32,909 nt of DNA from positions 1-32,909 of the forward strand of contig CAAHDT010000044.1 in the NCBI GenBank assembly GCA_900770525.1. The letters run 5' to 3'. A model generated the notes under the pieces. It was not told the origin of the DNA and searched no databases. It saw nothing but the letters and a program-made list of their open reading frames with translations. How positions within the stretch are numbered: the first letter of the stretch is position 1; each line of letters opens with the position of its first letter. Origin of the DNA: Candidatus Gastranaerophilales bacterium (GTDB lineage Bacteria > Cyanobacteriota > Vampirovibrionia > Gastranaerophilales > Gastranaerophilaceae). The position numbers and the translations under genes were made by a program. This document shows positions 24,005 to 32,012 of this stretch, piece after piece.

Positions 24005-25078
24005 ATGAATTTTAATGAACTAGACTTGTTAAAAGCTCAGAAAGCTGGAGTTATTTCGAGTGAAACATTCGCCAAATTACTTGAGTATTTAAAAAACTCT
24101 ACAAATGGAGATATTGTTCCAAACAATTCAAATTCTTCTAATCTGACCAGAAAAACATCAAAATTTAATATTGAAAATTTTTTATATTACTTCGGTGCAT
24201 TCATAATTATATCAACAATGGTATGGTACTTAGGTAGTATATGGGATAAATTTGGACATGGTGGCTTACTGGTAATATCTATCCTATATTTCGTATTATT
24301 TATAATAATTGGGAATTTCTTTTGGAAAAAGGATAAAAAAACACCCGGAGGATTACTATATGTATGCGCTGTAAGCGTTATCCCTTTATTGGTATGGGCT
24401 TTTGAATGTTTAGTAGGCATTATGCCTAAAGAGCTTGACACCTACAGTGATTTTCATGTTTTCATCCGCCAAGGATGGATAATGATGGAATTAGCAACAA
24501 TATCAGTTGGTTGTATATTCTTAAAATATAGAAAATTTCCACTTCTTACTCTTCCTATATGCTACTCGGGATGGTACTTATCCATGGATATTGTTCCTCT
24601 TTGTTTAGGGCAAGCAATAGAACCTACTTGGGGAATGAGAAACTTTGCAACAGTTGTATTTGCTTTGTTAATGCTTGGCTACGCCTTAAAACTCGATAAC
24701 AAAAAACAAGGAACAGAAGATTATTCTCATTGGCTATATATTTTTGGAGCAACAATGCTTTGGGGGGTTATTATTTCGATATTAGCACAATTTGAATTGA
24801 ACAATGAATTTGCATATTTTCTAACAGCTATTATTAATTTGGCATATATGTTTATAAGCATATTGTTAAAGAGAAAAATATTTATGGTATGGGGAGCTAT
24901 TGGTTTCTGGACATATTTGGGGCACCTTGCATATGAAATATTTGCAGATACACCAATATTCCCAATTGTGCTGATTTTGTTTGGGCTATTAGTAATTTTC
25001 TTTGGGATATATTATTCTCAAAATTGCAAAATATTAGAAGAGAAACTTAGAAATTACCTAGGAATTAACAAAGAATAA
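24005..25078 (+). CDS. Polytopic membrane protein, DUF2157-like layout
   Basis: 357 residues. A soluble N-terminal helix pair (LDLLKAQKAGVISSETFAKLLEYL, recalling the DUF2157 opening) and a polar Asn/Ser linker precede about ten hydrophobic segments from residue 54 to the end (e.g. LLYYFGAFIIISTMVWYLG type, LLYVCAVSVIPLLVWAFECL, PIFPIVLILFGLLVIFFGIY). No charged transport or enzyme motif stands out. The family assignment is tentative. GAGGAG seven bases before the ATG. The structured leader at 23877 suggests post-transcriptional control. Confidence 0.65.
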   Translation: MNFNELDLLKAQKAGVISSETFAKLLEYLKNSTNGDIVPNNSNSSNLTRKTSKFNIENFLYYFGAFIIISTMVWYLGSIWDKFGHGGLLVISILYFVLFIIIGNFFWKKDKKTPGGLLYVCAVSVIPLLVWAFECLVGIMPKELDTYSDFHVFIRQGWIMMELATISVGCIFLKYRKFPLLTLPICYSGWYLSMDIVPLCLGQAIEPTWGMRNFATVVFALLMLGYALKLDNKKQGTEDYSHWLYIFGATMLWGVIISILAQFELNNEFAYFLTAIINLAYMFISILLKRKIFMVWGAIGFWTYLGHLAYEIFADTPIFPIVLILFGLLVIFFGIYYSQNCKILEEKLRNYLGINKE

Positions 25079-25119
25079 ACAACAAGCATATAGAATTAAA
25101 TCTTTTCAAATATAAACCT

Positions 25120-25146
25120 AAAAAGTCATCAAAAAATTTGATGACT
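25120..25146 (-). terminator. Rho-independent terminator of surE
   Basis: AGTCATCAAA (25124-25133) and TTTGATGACT (25137-25146) form a ten-pair stem with a three-base loop. On the minus strand it continues TTTTAGG. It may also act for the convergent 24005 gene, although the plus-strand side has no T-run. Confidence 0.75.
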
Positions 25147-25179
25147 CTGTGTATGAGTTATTCGATAAATCCTAAATTT

Positions 25180-25971
25180 TTACATCCACTCACAAGCGTC
25201 GTGGTGACACAATGTGCTTTCTAAGTCAGACATAATATCTTCTTTGGTCATTTCATAGGTAACAGGAGTTATTGAAATCTTGTTATTGCGTACAGCTGCT
25301 ATGTCAGAATTTGAATCCGCCGGTTCATTTGTTAACTCTCCGGCCATCCAATAATAGACTTTACCACGAGGGTCAACACGTTTTTCGTATGTGTTAGTGA
25401 ACATTTTTGAACCCAATTCAGTAATCGCTATTCCTGCAATATCCTCTTCGTCAAGAAGGGGAACATTTACGTTTAACAAAGTTTTTTTAGGAAATTTAAA
25501 ATCTTTTAAACGAATTAGCATTCCGCGAATAAATTTTGCAGTATATTCAAAATCTTCGTAATCCGATTCCATTGTTGCTAAAGAAACAGCAATACTCGGA
25601 ATCCCCATCATTGCACCTTCCATAGCACAACTTACGGTGCCTGAATATAAAATATCAGAACCTAAATTCGGACCATGATTTATTCCGGAAATTACTATAT
25701 CAGGCTGTTCTTCCTGAGATAAAATCGCATTTATTCCAATTTTTACGCAATCTCCGGGAGTTCCTGTTGTAACCCAAGTTCTTTTAGCTCCGCTTATTGT
25801 TTCGAGCTCTTCAACACGTAAAGGAGTATGAAGCGTTAACGAATGTCCTGCAGCACTACGTTCTCTATCCGGTGCTATTACATATACATCATGGTCTGTT
25901 GCAAGTGTTTTAGTCAAAACTCTTATACCGTTTGCTGCAATACCATCGTCATTTGAAATTAATATTTTCAT
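25180..25971 (-). CDS. surE: 5'/3'-nucleotidase SurE
   Basis: Dephosphorylates nucleoside monophosphates (survival protein family), cytoplasmic and metal-dependent. 263 residues, normal. ILISNDDGI (3-11, metal-binding Asp pair), APDRERSAAGHSLT, GTPGDCVKIG, ISGINHGPNLGSDILYSGTV and the C-terminal SITPVTYEMT are all in place. AAAGGAG six bases before the ATG. Monocistronic with a clear terminator. Confidence 0.96.
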   Translation of the reverse strand: MKILISNDDGIAANGIRVLTKTLATDHDVYVIAPDRERSAAGHSLTLHTPLRVEELETISGAKRTWVTTGTPGDCVKIGINAILSQEEQPDIVISGINHGPNLGSDILYSGTVSCAMEGAMMGIPSIAVSLATMESDYEDFEYTAKFIRGMLIRLKDFKFPKKTLLNVNVPLLDEEDIAGIAITELGSKMFTNTYEKRVDPRGKVYYWMAGELTNEPADSNSDIAAVRNNKISITPVTYEMTKEDIMSDLESTLCHHDACEWM

Positions 25972-26142
25972 AAATCTCCTTTAAATCCACTCTATTCTAT
26001 AAAACTATATTTCCATGATAATACCTTTTTAAGTTTTTTCAATAGCACTTTTCTAAAATTGTAAACATTTGTAAAGAATACAAAAATAATAGAAAAAATA
26101 TAGCAATTATATATACCCAAAATTGTTTATATACATGTAACA

Positions 26143-26265
26143 CGAGGAAAGCTTAAATTTGAGGAATCAAACAAAAATTTAAGCACACACACTACACTTC
26201 ACACTATTTGAGGAATGAATCAAAAGTTTATTCCAAGGACTCCCTAAAAAGAGTCCTTTTTTTTT
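26143..26265 (+). ncRNA. Candidate sRNA with GGA-loop hairpins (Csr/Rsm type)
   Basis: Within a 584-base gap with no gene on this strand. GCTTAAATTT/AAATTTAAGC (26151-26184) encloses TTTGA-GGAA-TCAAA (26158-26171). A second TTTGA-GGAATGAA-TCAAA lies at 26207-26224, overlapping an alternative GGAATGAA/TTTATTCC stem (26212-26234). The region ends at a strong terminator. Including ACGAGGAA (26143-26150) and AAGGACTC in the terminator, there are four AGGA sites, two of them in hairpin loops. That is the architecture of CsrA-sequestering RNAs. No good promoter is seen; a TTTATAT lies near 26127. No significant ORF. CsrA itself is not in the window. Confidence 0.5.
26235..26265 (+). terminator. Strong rho-independent terminator with no upstream gene
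   Basis: AAGGACTC (26235-26242) pairs with GAGTCCTT (26251-26258), loop CCTAAAAA, followed by nine T. It cannot belong to surE (opposite strand, 260 bases away), which implies a non-coding transcript upstream. Confidence 0.88.
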
Positions 26266-26311
26266 GCCTTAAAACCTATTCTGAACACTAAAAAAGAAAT
26301 TTTCAAACCAA

Positions 26312-26446
26312 TTAAATAGCAATAAACAAGAAAGCAAACATTATACTTAGAGATAATGCGCTAAATAAGAACCATTTGTGCATAATTGGGTGTTGTAAGC
26401 CCCAAATTTCTTTAATAGTAAGTGTTGCATTATTTATAGTTTGCAT
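26312..26446 (-). CDS. 44-residue membrane microprotein
   Basis: ATG at 26446 preceded by GGAG with six bases spacing (GGAGAGTTAT). The frame reads MQTINNATLTIKEIWGLQHP, then HKW and a single hydrophobic helix FLFSALSLSIMFAFLFIAI ending at the stop, which is TAA. A polar N-terminal half with aromatic residues and a C-terminal membrane helix is the common layout of small regulatory membrane proteins. No family recognised. It lies between the sRNA terminator and the promoter of the U32 gene, on the opposite strand. Confidence 0.65.
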   Translation of the reverse strand: MQTINNATLTIKEIWGLQHPIMHKWFLFSALSLSIMFAFLFIAI

Positions 26447-26518
26447 ATAACTCTCCAAAAACTATCTCTTACATTATTTATTTTCTACAAAATCATTAAA
26501 TTAACATCACCCGATTAG

Positions 26519-26547
26519 TTGATTATTTACATCCTTTCGGGTAATAT
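26519..26547 (+). promoter_or_regulatory. Promoter giving a leaderless U32 gene transcript
   Basis: TTGATT (26519-26524), 17-base spacer, TAATAT (26542-26547), then eight bases and the ATG. No Shine-Dalgarno sequence fits between, so the start codon is at or next to the transcription start. Confidence 0.6.
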
Positions 26548-26555
26548 ACAGTAGT

Positions 26556-27797
26556 ATGAGAAAAGTTGAATTATTAATGCCTGCGGGCAACATGGAAAAA
26601 TTGGAATATGCCGTAAGATATGGCGCAGATGCGGTTTACTTGGGCGTTGTGGACTTTAGTTTAAGAGCAATGCGTAAGGGAAATATTATAACTTTAGAAA
26701 ACTTAGCACAAGCTGTCGAACTTGCCCATAAACTTGGTGCAAAAGCTTATGTTACTTTAAATATTTTTGCTTTTAACAAAGATATCAAACACCTTGAAGA
26801 ATGTATTGATAAGTTTGCCGAGGCAAAACCTGATGCGGTTATTGTAAGTGACTTTGGAATTTTCAACCTTGTTAAAAAGAGAATGCCGAATGTCGATATT
26901 CATGTTAGCACTCAAACAAACACTCTTAACTATGAGAGTGTTAAGTTTTGGAAAGACTTAGGCGCTAGTCGTGTAATTTTGGCAAGAGAACTTGCAATAA
27001 AAGACATTGCAGAAATTCGCAAACAAGTGCCTGATATTGAGCTTGAATGTTTTGTACAAGGTGCTCAGTGCGTATCATTTTCCGGTAGATGTTTGTTAAG
27101 TGATTATTTCACTAACGGAGAACGTGATGCAAATCACGGAAATTGTTCTCAGTCTTGCAGATGGAGTTATAAACTTGTTGAAGAAACTCGTCCCGGAGAA
27201 TATTACGAAATCAATCAGGATGAACGCGGTTCTCATATATTAAGCCCTAAAGACTTGTGTCTTGTTGAATATTTGCCACAGCTTATAGAGGCTGGTGTTG
27301 ACTCATTGAAAGTTGAAGGCAGAACAAAGAGCCTTTATTACGTATCTGCTGTTGCAAAAACTTATAGAGCTGCAATTGACGAGTGTATGTCTAATCCGTC
27401 TGCTGATTTACATAAATACTTTATTGAATTGCAAAAAGTCGGTAACAGAGGCTATACAACAGGATTTGCATTAGGAGAAAACAAACCGGACAGTTACAGT
27501 TACGACATTTCAAAAGGACTTGCCGGAGCAGATTTTTTGTGTGAATTTAAAGGTAAAGAACAAGATGGGGCTTTTCTTGTAAAAATCAAAAATAAAGTTC
27601 TTTTGAATGATGAAATTGAAATAATCACCCCAACAGAGCAGTTCAAAACGCAAATAATTAAGATTACAAACGATAATGGGGAAGAATTGCCACTCGGAAA
27701 TACAAATGACGACGTATGGATTACATTCTCAAAAGCACCAACTGATTACAAATACGCTATTGCAAGAACAATTGGAGTAAAATCACATGTTTCTTAA
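26556..27797 (+). CDS. U32 family protein, TrhP-like (tRNA U34 hydroxylation)
   Basis: 413 residues. VELLMPAGNMEKLEYAVRYGADAVYLG opens the TIM-barrel domain. The U32 signature ECFVQGAQCVSFSGRCLLS (around residues 163-182) and NCSQSCRWSY supply the conserved cysteines that ligate an iron-sulfur cluster in TrhP. The region SPKDLCLVEYLPQLIEAGVDSLKVEGR is also diagnostic. TrhP proteins make 5-hydroxyuridine at tRNA position 34 from prephenate, and peptidase activity is doubtful for most members. RlhA (23S rRNA) is a longer relative. Starts a cluster with the YqeG-type phosphatase (11-base overlap), an HPP-like protein and mnmA, another tRNA U34 modifier. Confidence 0.9.
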   Translation: MRKVELLMPAGNMEKLEYAVRYGADAVYLGVVDFSLRAMRKGNIITLENLAQAVELAHKLGAKAYVTLNIFAFNKDIKHLEECIDKFAEAKPDAVIVSDFGIFNLVKKRMPNVDIHVSTQTNTLNYESVKFWKDLGASRVILARELAIKDIAEIRKQVPDIELECFVQGAQCVSFSGRCLLSDYFTNGERDANHGNCSQSCRWSYKLVEETRPGEYYEINQDERGSHILSPKDLCLVEYLPQLIEAGVDSLKVEGRTKSLYYVSAVAKTYRAAIDECMSNPSADLHKYFIELQKVGNRGYTTGFALGENKPDSYSYDISKGLAGADFLCEFKGKEQDGAFLVKIKNKVLLNDEIEIITPTEQFKTQIIKITNDNGEELPLGNTNDDVWITFSKAPTDYKYAIARTIGVKSHVS

Positions 27798-28266
27798 ACC
27801 TGATTATAATCTAAAAAACATATACGATATTGACTTAAACGAATTGAAAGACAAAGGAATCAATGCTTTGTTATTTGATTTGGACAGTACACTAATGGAG
27901 TCAAAAGCCGGCAAATATAATGAAAAGACAATCAATTGGCTTAATAATGTAAGAAAAGATTTCTTTATCGGAGTTGTTTCTAACAATCATAATCCACAGT
28001 ATATCGAAAAAGTTAAAGCTGTATCTGATTTCCCGTTAGTATTTGAAGCAAAAAAACCTGATACAAAAGCGACAGAAAACTTTATGCAATGCAATGGCTT
28101 AACATCCGAATGTACCGCATTTGTTGGCGATAGACCTCTAACGGATGTTCTTTGCGGAAAAAGAATAGGATGTACAACAATTTTAGTTGACTCAATTTCT
28201 GCCGATAGAGAGAAGCCTATTGTAAGATTTGCAAGAAAACTTGAAAGACTTACGATAAGAAAATAG
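27787..28266 (+). CDS. YqeG-family HAD phosphatase
   Basis: 159 residues. LLFDLDSTLM (28-37) carries the HAD nucleophile Asp31 and acid/base Asp33. VVSNNHNP is motif II, KKPDTKA holds the motif III lysine, and FVGDRPLTDVLCGKRIG holds motif IV. This short HAD-IIIA architecture is that of YqeG, phosphatidylglycerophosphatase-like in some lineages. The ATG overlaps the end of the U32 gene by 11 bases, with GGAG nine bases upstream inside it, so the two are translationally coupled. Confidence 0.88.
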   Translation: MFLKPDYNLKNIYDIDLNELKDKGINALLFDLDSTLMESKAGKYNEKTINWLNNVRKDFFIGVVSNNHNPQYIEKVKAVSDFPLVFEAKKPDTKATENFMQCNGLTSECTAFVGDRPLTDVLCGKRIGCTTILVDSISADREKPIVRFARKLERLTIRK

Positions 28267-28269
28267 ATT

Positions 28270-29226
28270 ATGAATAGTCGTTTAATTAGAGTTTTTCGCT
28301 ACGAGAGATATTTTTTAGCAATAGTTTTAATATGTATAATGCTGTTGTTTGCTCAATTTAGCGGAGAAAAAGAGATTATATTTCCAGAGATTGCAGCACT
28401 TGCAATAGGGGCATGGATTTCAGAAAAACAGATATGGGAAAGCAATAAGCGAAAAATATTTATTCTGGTATCTTTAGCATCTTTAGTAGGTGTTCTTACT
28501 GTCAGATACATGCCTGTTCCGATGATATTTCAAGTTTTGACTTGTTATGCTTTTACCGGAATAGCACTAACTATTGCCGATACAAATTTAATTCCGATAA
28601 TTTCTGCATGTATCCTACCTATATACATGCAAACAACCAGTTGGATTTATCCGATTTCGGTAACAGCTATGGCAGCTATTATTGTTGGAATGCAATATTT
28701 AATGGAAAAATTTCATCTTCGCCCTATAAATCATTATCAACCGTGCCATTTCAGCATCAAAGAACAATTTAAACGTTGGAGCAAGCTATTATTGGTATTG
28801 TTGATTTTGGCACTGCTTCCTGTTGAAACAAGAAATGTTTATTTTATTGCCCCTCCACTAATCGTAACATTTACGGCATTTTCTAACCCTGATAATCCTG
28901 TAAGAAAAATACCGTTCAAAACTTTTTTAGTAATTGTAGTTGCAGCATTTGCAGGTGCCGGTTCAAGATTATTACTGAATATGTATCTGCATTTTCCACT
29001 TGTTATTTGTGCAATAACAGCCTGTATAATTTTATTTTTTACATTCGAAAAAATTCGGACACTTTTTCCCCCCGCAGGCGCAATATTGTTACTTCCATTA
29101 ATTTTAAATTACAAAGAATTGATATTTTTCCCTGTGCAAGTTACAATTGGGGCAGCGGCTGTAATAGGTTCGTGTTATATTTTATTTAAAAACAAGTCCC
29201 CAAAATTAAAGTCAAAGGAGAATTAA
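28270..29226 (+). CDS. HPP-like multi-pass membrane protein
   Basis: 318 residues with about nine hydrophobic segments. The two halves look alike. Each holds a pattern of a charged residue, aromatic segment, then Ala/Gly-rich helix (GEKEIIFPEIAALAIGAWI near 32-50; ETRNVYFIAPPLIVTFTAF near 188-206). The second half ends with LFPPAGAILLLPLIL. PPAGA matches HPP-family integral membrane proteins, which include nitrite and other anion transporters, though the full HPP motif is not met. No strong ribosome site; it starts three bases after the YqeG-type stop, so translation is probably coupled. Confidence 0.6.
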   Translation: MNSRLIRVFRYERYFLAIVLICIMLLFAQFSGEKEIIFPEIAALAIGAWISEKQIWESNKRKIFILVSLASLVGVLTVRYMPVPMIFQVLTCYAFTGIALTIADTNLIPIISACILPIYMQTTSWIYPISVTAMAAIIVGMQYLMEKFHLRPINHYQPCHFSIKEQFKRWSKLLLVLLILALLPVETRNVYFIAPPLIVTFTAFSNPDNPVRKIPFKTFLVIVVAAFAGAGSRLLLNMYLHFPLVICAITACIILFFTFEKIRTLFPPAGAILLLPLILNYKELIFFPVQVTIGAAAVIGSCYILFKNKSPKLKSKEN

Positions 29227-29230
29227 GAAA

Positions 29231-30331
29231 ATGAAAATATTAGTTGGAATGTCAGGTGGTGTAGATTCATCAGTAACAGCATTAATGCTAAAAGAACAAG
29301 GACACGAGGTAATTGGTGCAACAATGGCTATTTGGGGCAAAAGCGGTGTTCACAAAAAAATTCAAGAAAAAATAAATGCACTACCGGAAAATAAAAAACC
29401 GACTCACGGAGCTTGCTACGGTCCCGATGAAAAAGAAGATATTGAAGAAGCAAGAAAAATTGCTGAAAGCATTGGAATACCGTTCCACGTATTTGATTGC
29501 GCAGAGCAATATGAAAAAATCGTATTAGATAATTTTAAAAAAGAGTATTTAGAAGGTAGAACGCCAAACCCTTGTATTTGGTGCAATAGCCTTATTAAAT
29601 TTGATGTTTTACCAAGATTAGCAAAAGAAAACGGAATAAATTTTGACAAGTTTGCGACAGGGCATTATGCAAGAATTGAAAAAGAAGGCGACAGATATTT
29701 ATTAAAACGCGGTCTTAATGAAAATAAAGATCAATCGTATTTTTTGTATCGCTTAAAACAAGAACAGCTCGCAAATATTATGCTGCCTCTTGGAACTTTT
29801 AAAAAAGAAGAAATAAGAAGTATTGCAGAAAAACATGGATTGAAAGTTTTTGATAAACCTGATAGCCAAGATTTTTACGAAGGCGATTACAATGAACTTT
29901 TGGAAGTTCAACCTGAGAAAGGAAATATCGTAGATAAAAACGGCAAAATATTAGGACACCATGAAGGAATATGGAATTACACAATCGGTCAACGAAAAGG
30001 ACTTGGTATTTCAGCTTCTGAACCTTTATATGTACTTGAATTGAGAAAAGTAACAAATGAAGTTGTTGTTGGTGGGAAGGACGATACAATGAAAGATTCT
30101 CTCGTTGCCACTAAGTTAAATTGGATTCCTTTTGACTATTTAAAAGAAGAAAGAACTTGTCAAGCCAAAATTCGTTCAACTCAAAAACCTACGGATGTTA
30201 CAATTATTCCGCTTGAAAACGGTAATGTACTTGTAAAATTTGAAGACCTGCAAAAATCAATTGCAATAGGACAATCTGTTGTATTTTATGATGGAGATAT
30301 TGTTCTTGGCGGTGGAATTATTGATGCATAA
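29231..30331 (+). CDS. mnmA: tRNA-specific 2-thiouridylase MnmA, atypical active site
   Basis: Thiolates U34 of tRNA-Lys, -Glu and -Gln. 366 residues. PP-loop GMSGGVDSS (6-14), CATALYTIC-region GRTPNPCIWCN with Cys115 and Cys118, FATGHYARI and WNYTIGQRKGLGI are intact. Where most MnmA proteins read SQEICF with the second catalytic cysteine (Cys199 in E. coli), this one has DSQDFYEGDYN (211-221) with no cysteine. Extra cysteines occur in GACYGP (62) and VFDCA (90). It may work by another cysteine pair, such as Cys115/Cys118. AAAGGAG precedes the ATG. Its tRNA-Lys(CTT) neighbour at 31931 is not a substrate isoacceptor (C34). Confidence 0.92.
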   Translation: MKILVGMSGGVDSSVTALMLKEQGHEVIGATMAIWGKSGVHKKIQEKINALPENKKPTHGACYGPDEKEDIEEARKIAESIGIPFHVFDCAEQYEKIVLDNFKKEYLEGRTPNPCIWCNSLIKFDVLPRLAKENGINFDKFATGHYARIEKEGDRYLLKRGLNENKDQSYFLYRLKQEQLANIMLPLGTFKKEEIRSIAEKHGLKVFDKPDSQDFYEGDYNELLEVQPEKGNIVDKNGKILGHHEGIWNYTIGQRKGLGISASEPLYVLELRKVTNEVVVGGKDDTMKDSLVATKLNWIPFDYLKEERTCQAKIRSTQKPTDVTIIPLENGNVLVKFEDLQKSIAIGQSVVFYDGDIVLGGGIIDA

Positions 30332-30364
30332 TATTTTTTAAAAAGCGCAAAAAAATATTTTTTT
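30329..30364 (+). terminator. Possible AT-only terminator of mnmA
   Basis: AATATTTTTT pairs with AAAAAATATT around a loop containing GCGC, followed by a T-run. Almost pure A/T, so only a weak candidate. Confidence 0.35.
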
Positions 30365-30379
30365 GAGTTTTACTATATT

Positions 30380-31834
30380 ATGCTCACATGTGTATCCGAT
30401 ATAAAATTTCAGACGAATAGACCTGTGCAGGCAGGTTATAAGCCCATGCCTGTAAAACGTCCTGTGTCACAAAAAAACGATTTTGTGACATATGACGCTG
30501 CTATTTCCAATATTAATCGGGCAAAAATATCTTTTGGCGGATATTATGGCGATTGGCAGCCGGCGAAAAAGTTGTTTTACAATTTAACCGGAAGAAACGA
30601 CATATACGAGGATAACTGGACAAAAGAACATTTAATGTACGCCGATGGGAAAAAGTGGGTTAATGCACCTCCGAATGAACTTTTAAAAAGAACTCCGGAA
30701 CAAGCGATACAGTCAATTTGCACTATAACCAAACCAGATAACCAATACCCCGGAATACCACCTTATATTCCATCGCCCAATTATGGTGATAAGTGGGGGC
30801 GTTTTGCAAATTATATAGAAATAAATCCTCGTTTGGTAGCTAAATATGATGGTGATAGAGTGTCAGAAGGTTTATTCGGCGTTATGAAGTTGTTACCTGC
30901 AATGCCACCTTCATCAAATAAAGGCGCAACCTGCATATTGCTATCTCAACTTTACCCTGATATGTACGGAGATGGAAGTACGCATGACGAATCCCTTTAT
31001 TGCGCAAACTTACACTCAGGAATTAGCAACAATCTGACATCTGAAGGTTTATACGGCAAAATGGGAGCAGATGAACAGGTCAAAGCATTTAACGATTTAG
31101 CACATATGATGGGCTTAAAAACAGGTATAAGAATGCCACTTTCGGCAGGTCAAATGCGAGTAAAAGGACAAGAATTTGACTGGTACCACCATGAAAAAGC
31201 ATTTATTGATGCGTGTGTTTGGGCTGTCGAATTAGGCTTTGATGCGATATACTTTGATAGCGGTAAACATGTAATAGACAACAACGGCTATGTTGGGATT
31301 GGCGCTTTACCAAACGATAAACAATTGGCATATATTTTATACCAAGTTCGCAATCAAACAGGGCGAAATGATATAGCATTTATTGGCGAAAAATGTAATG
31401 ACGATTACCGCTATAAAGAACTTGGTTTGACTGCCGGAACCGATTGGGGAAAAGCAGATGATATTTACAGCGTAAAACACGAATCTAAGAAACAAGCTTA
31501 TAACAGAGAATATGCAGCAGGTCCTGAAGTTTCAAATGACAATGACGATGGAAGTTTGAGGTTTGAAGACAGACTAAACAGACTAAATTCATGCTTGTGG
31601 GGATTTGAAAACCCCGCCGATAAGCTTCCTGCATTTATGCAAATACACGATATATTTCCGCTTTCTCCGTATACCAATACTCATGATTCAATGATGCATA
31701 CCAAAAAGATGAATGGTTCAGATGCGTGGACAGAGTGTGAACGCCACTGGGATGGAGTTTTTAACACTTCAAATGAGGCAAATGATTATAGAAACAGAGT
31801 CTACCAAGTTTTCTTAAATGCAATGACTCATTAA
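30380..31834 (+). CDS. Divergent GH13-like (alpha-amylase superfamily) barrel protein
   Basis: 484 residues. The N-terminal 50 are polar and end in RAKISFGGYYG (48-57), the SFxG-like tag; no signal peptide. The rest reads as a (beta/alpha)8 barrel with weak GH13 regions. LKTGIRMPLS is in the position of region I. WAVELGFDAIYFDSGKHV (281-298) corresponds to region II, with Asp293 as likely nucleophile. FIGEKCND (334-341) corresponds to region III, with Glu337 as acid/base. YTNTHDS (431-437) corresponds to region IV. Substrate unknown, probably a glucan. The start is uncertain: the ATG at 30380 lacks a ribosome site. It is co-directional with mnmA, 48 bases away. Product assignment is inference from motif order. 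Confidence 0.55.
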   Translation: MLTCVSDIKFQTNRPVQAGYKPMPVKRPVSQKNDFVTYDAAISNINRAKISFGGYYGDWQPAKKLFYNLTGRNDIYEDNWTKEHLMYADGKKWVNAPPNELLKRTPEQAIQSICTITKPDNQYPGIPPYIPSPNYGDKWGRFANYIEINPRLVAKYDGDRVSEGLFGVMKLLPAMPPSSNKGATCILLSQLYPDMYGDGSTHDESLYCANLHSGISNNLTSEGLYGKMGADEQVKAFNDLAHMMGLKTGIRMPLSAGQMRVKGQEFDWYHHEKAFIDACVWAVELGFDAIYFDSGKHVIDNNGYVGIGALPNDKQLAYILYQVRNQTGRNDIAFIGEKCNDDYRYKELGLTAGTDWGKADDIYSVKHESKKQAYNREYAAGPEVSNDNDDGSLRFEDRLNRLNSCLWGFENPADKLPAFMQIHDIFPLSPYTNTHDSMMHTKKMNGSDAWTECERHWDGVFNTSNEANDYRNRVYQVFLNAMTH

Positions 31835-31847
31835 AAACAAATTGTGA

Positions 31848-31876
31848 TTGACATTTGAAGAGTTTTTGAGTAATAT
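31848..31876 (+). promoter_or_regulatory. Strong promoter of tRNA-Lys
   Basis: Consensus TTGACA (31848-31853), 17-base spacer, TAATAT (31871-31876). The tRNA begins about 48 bases past the expected transcription start. Confidence 0.8.
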
Positions 31877-31930
31877 AGGAATGTACTTTTGAGTACACAA
31901 ATATTACACAAAGGTACGAAAAACGCATAT

Positions 31931-32003
<73 letters not shown>

Positions 32004-32012
32004 ATTTAAAAA

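Noticed and set aside
26215..26247. Ten-codon ORF MNQKFIPRTP inside the sRNA candidate
   Set aside because: The GAGG is one base from the ATG, too close for initiation. The bases are better explained by the hairpin and terminator.
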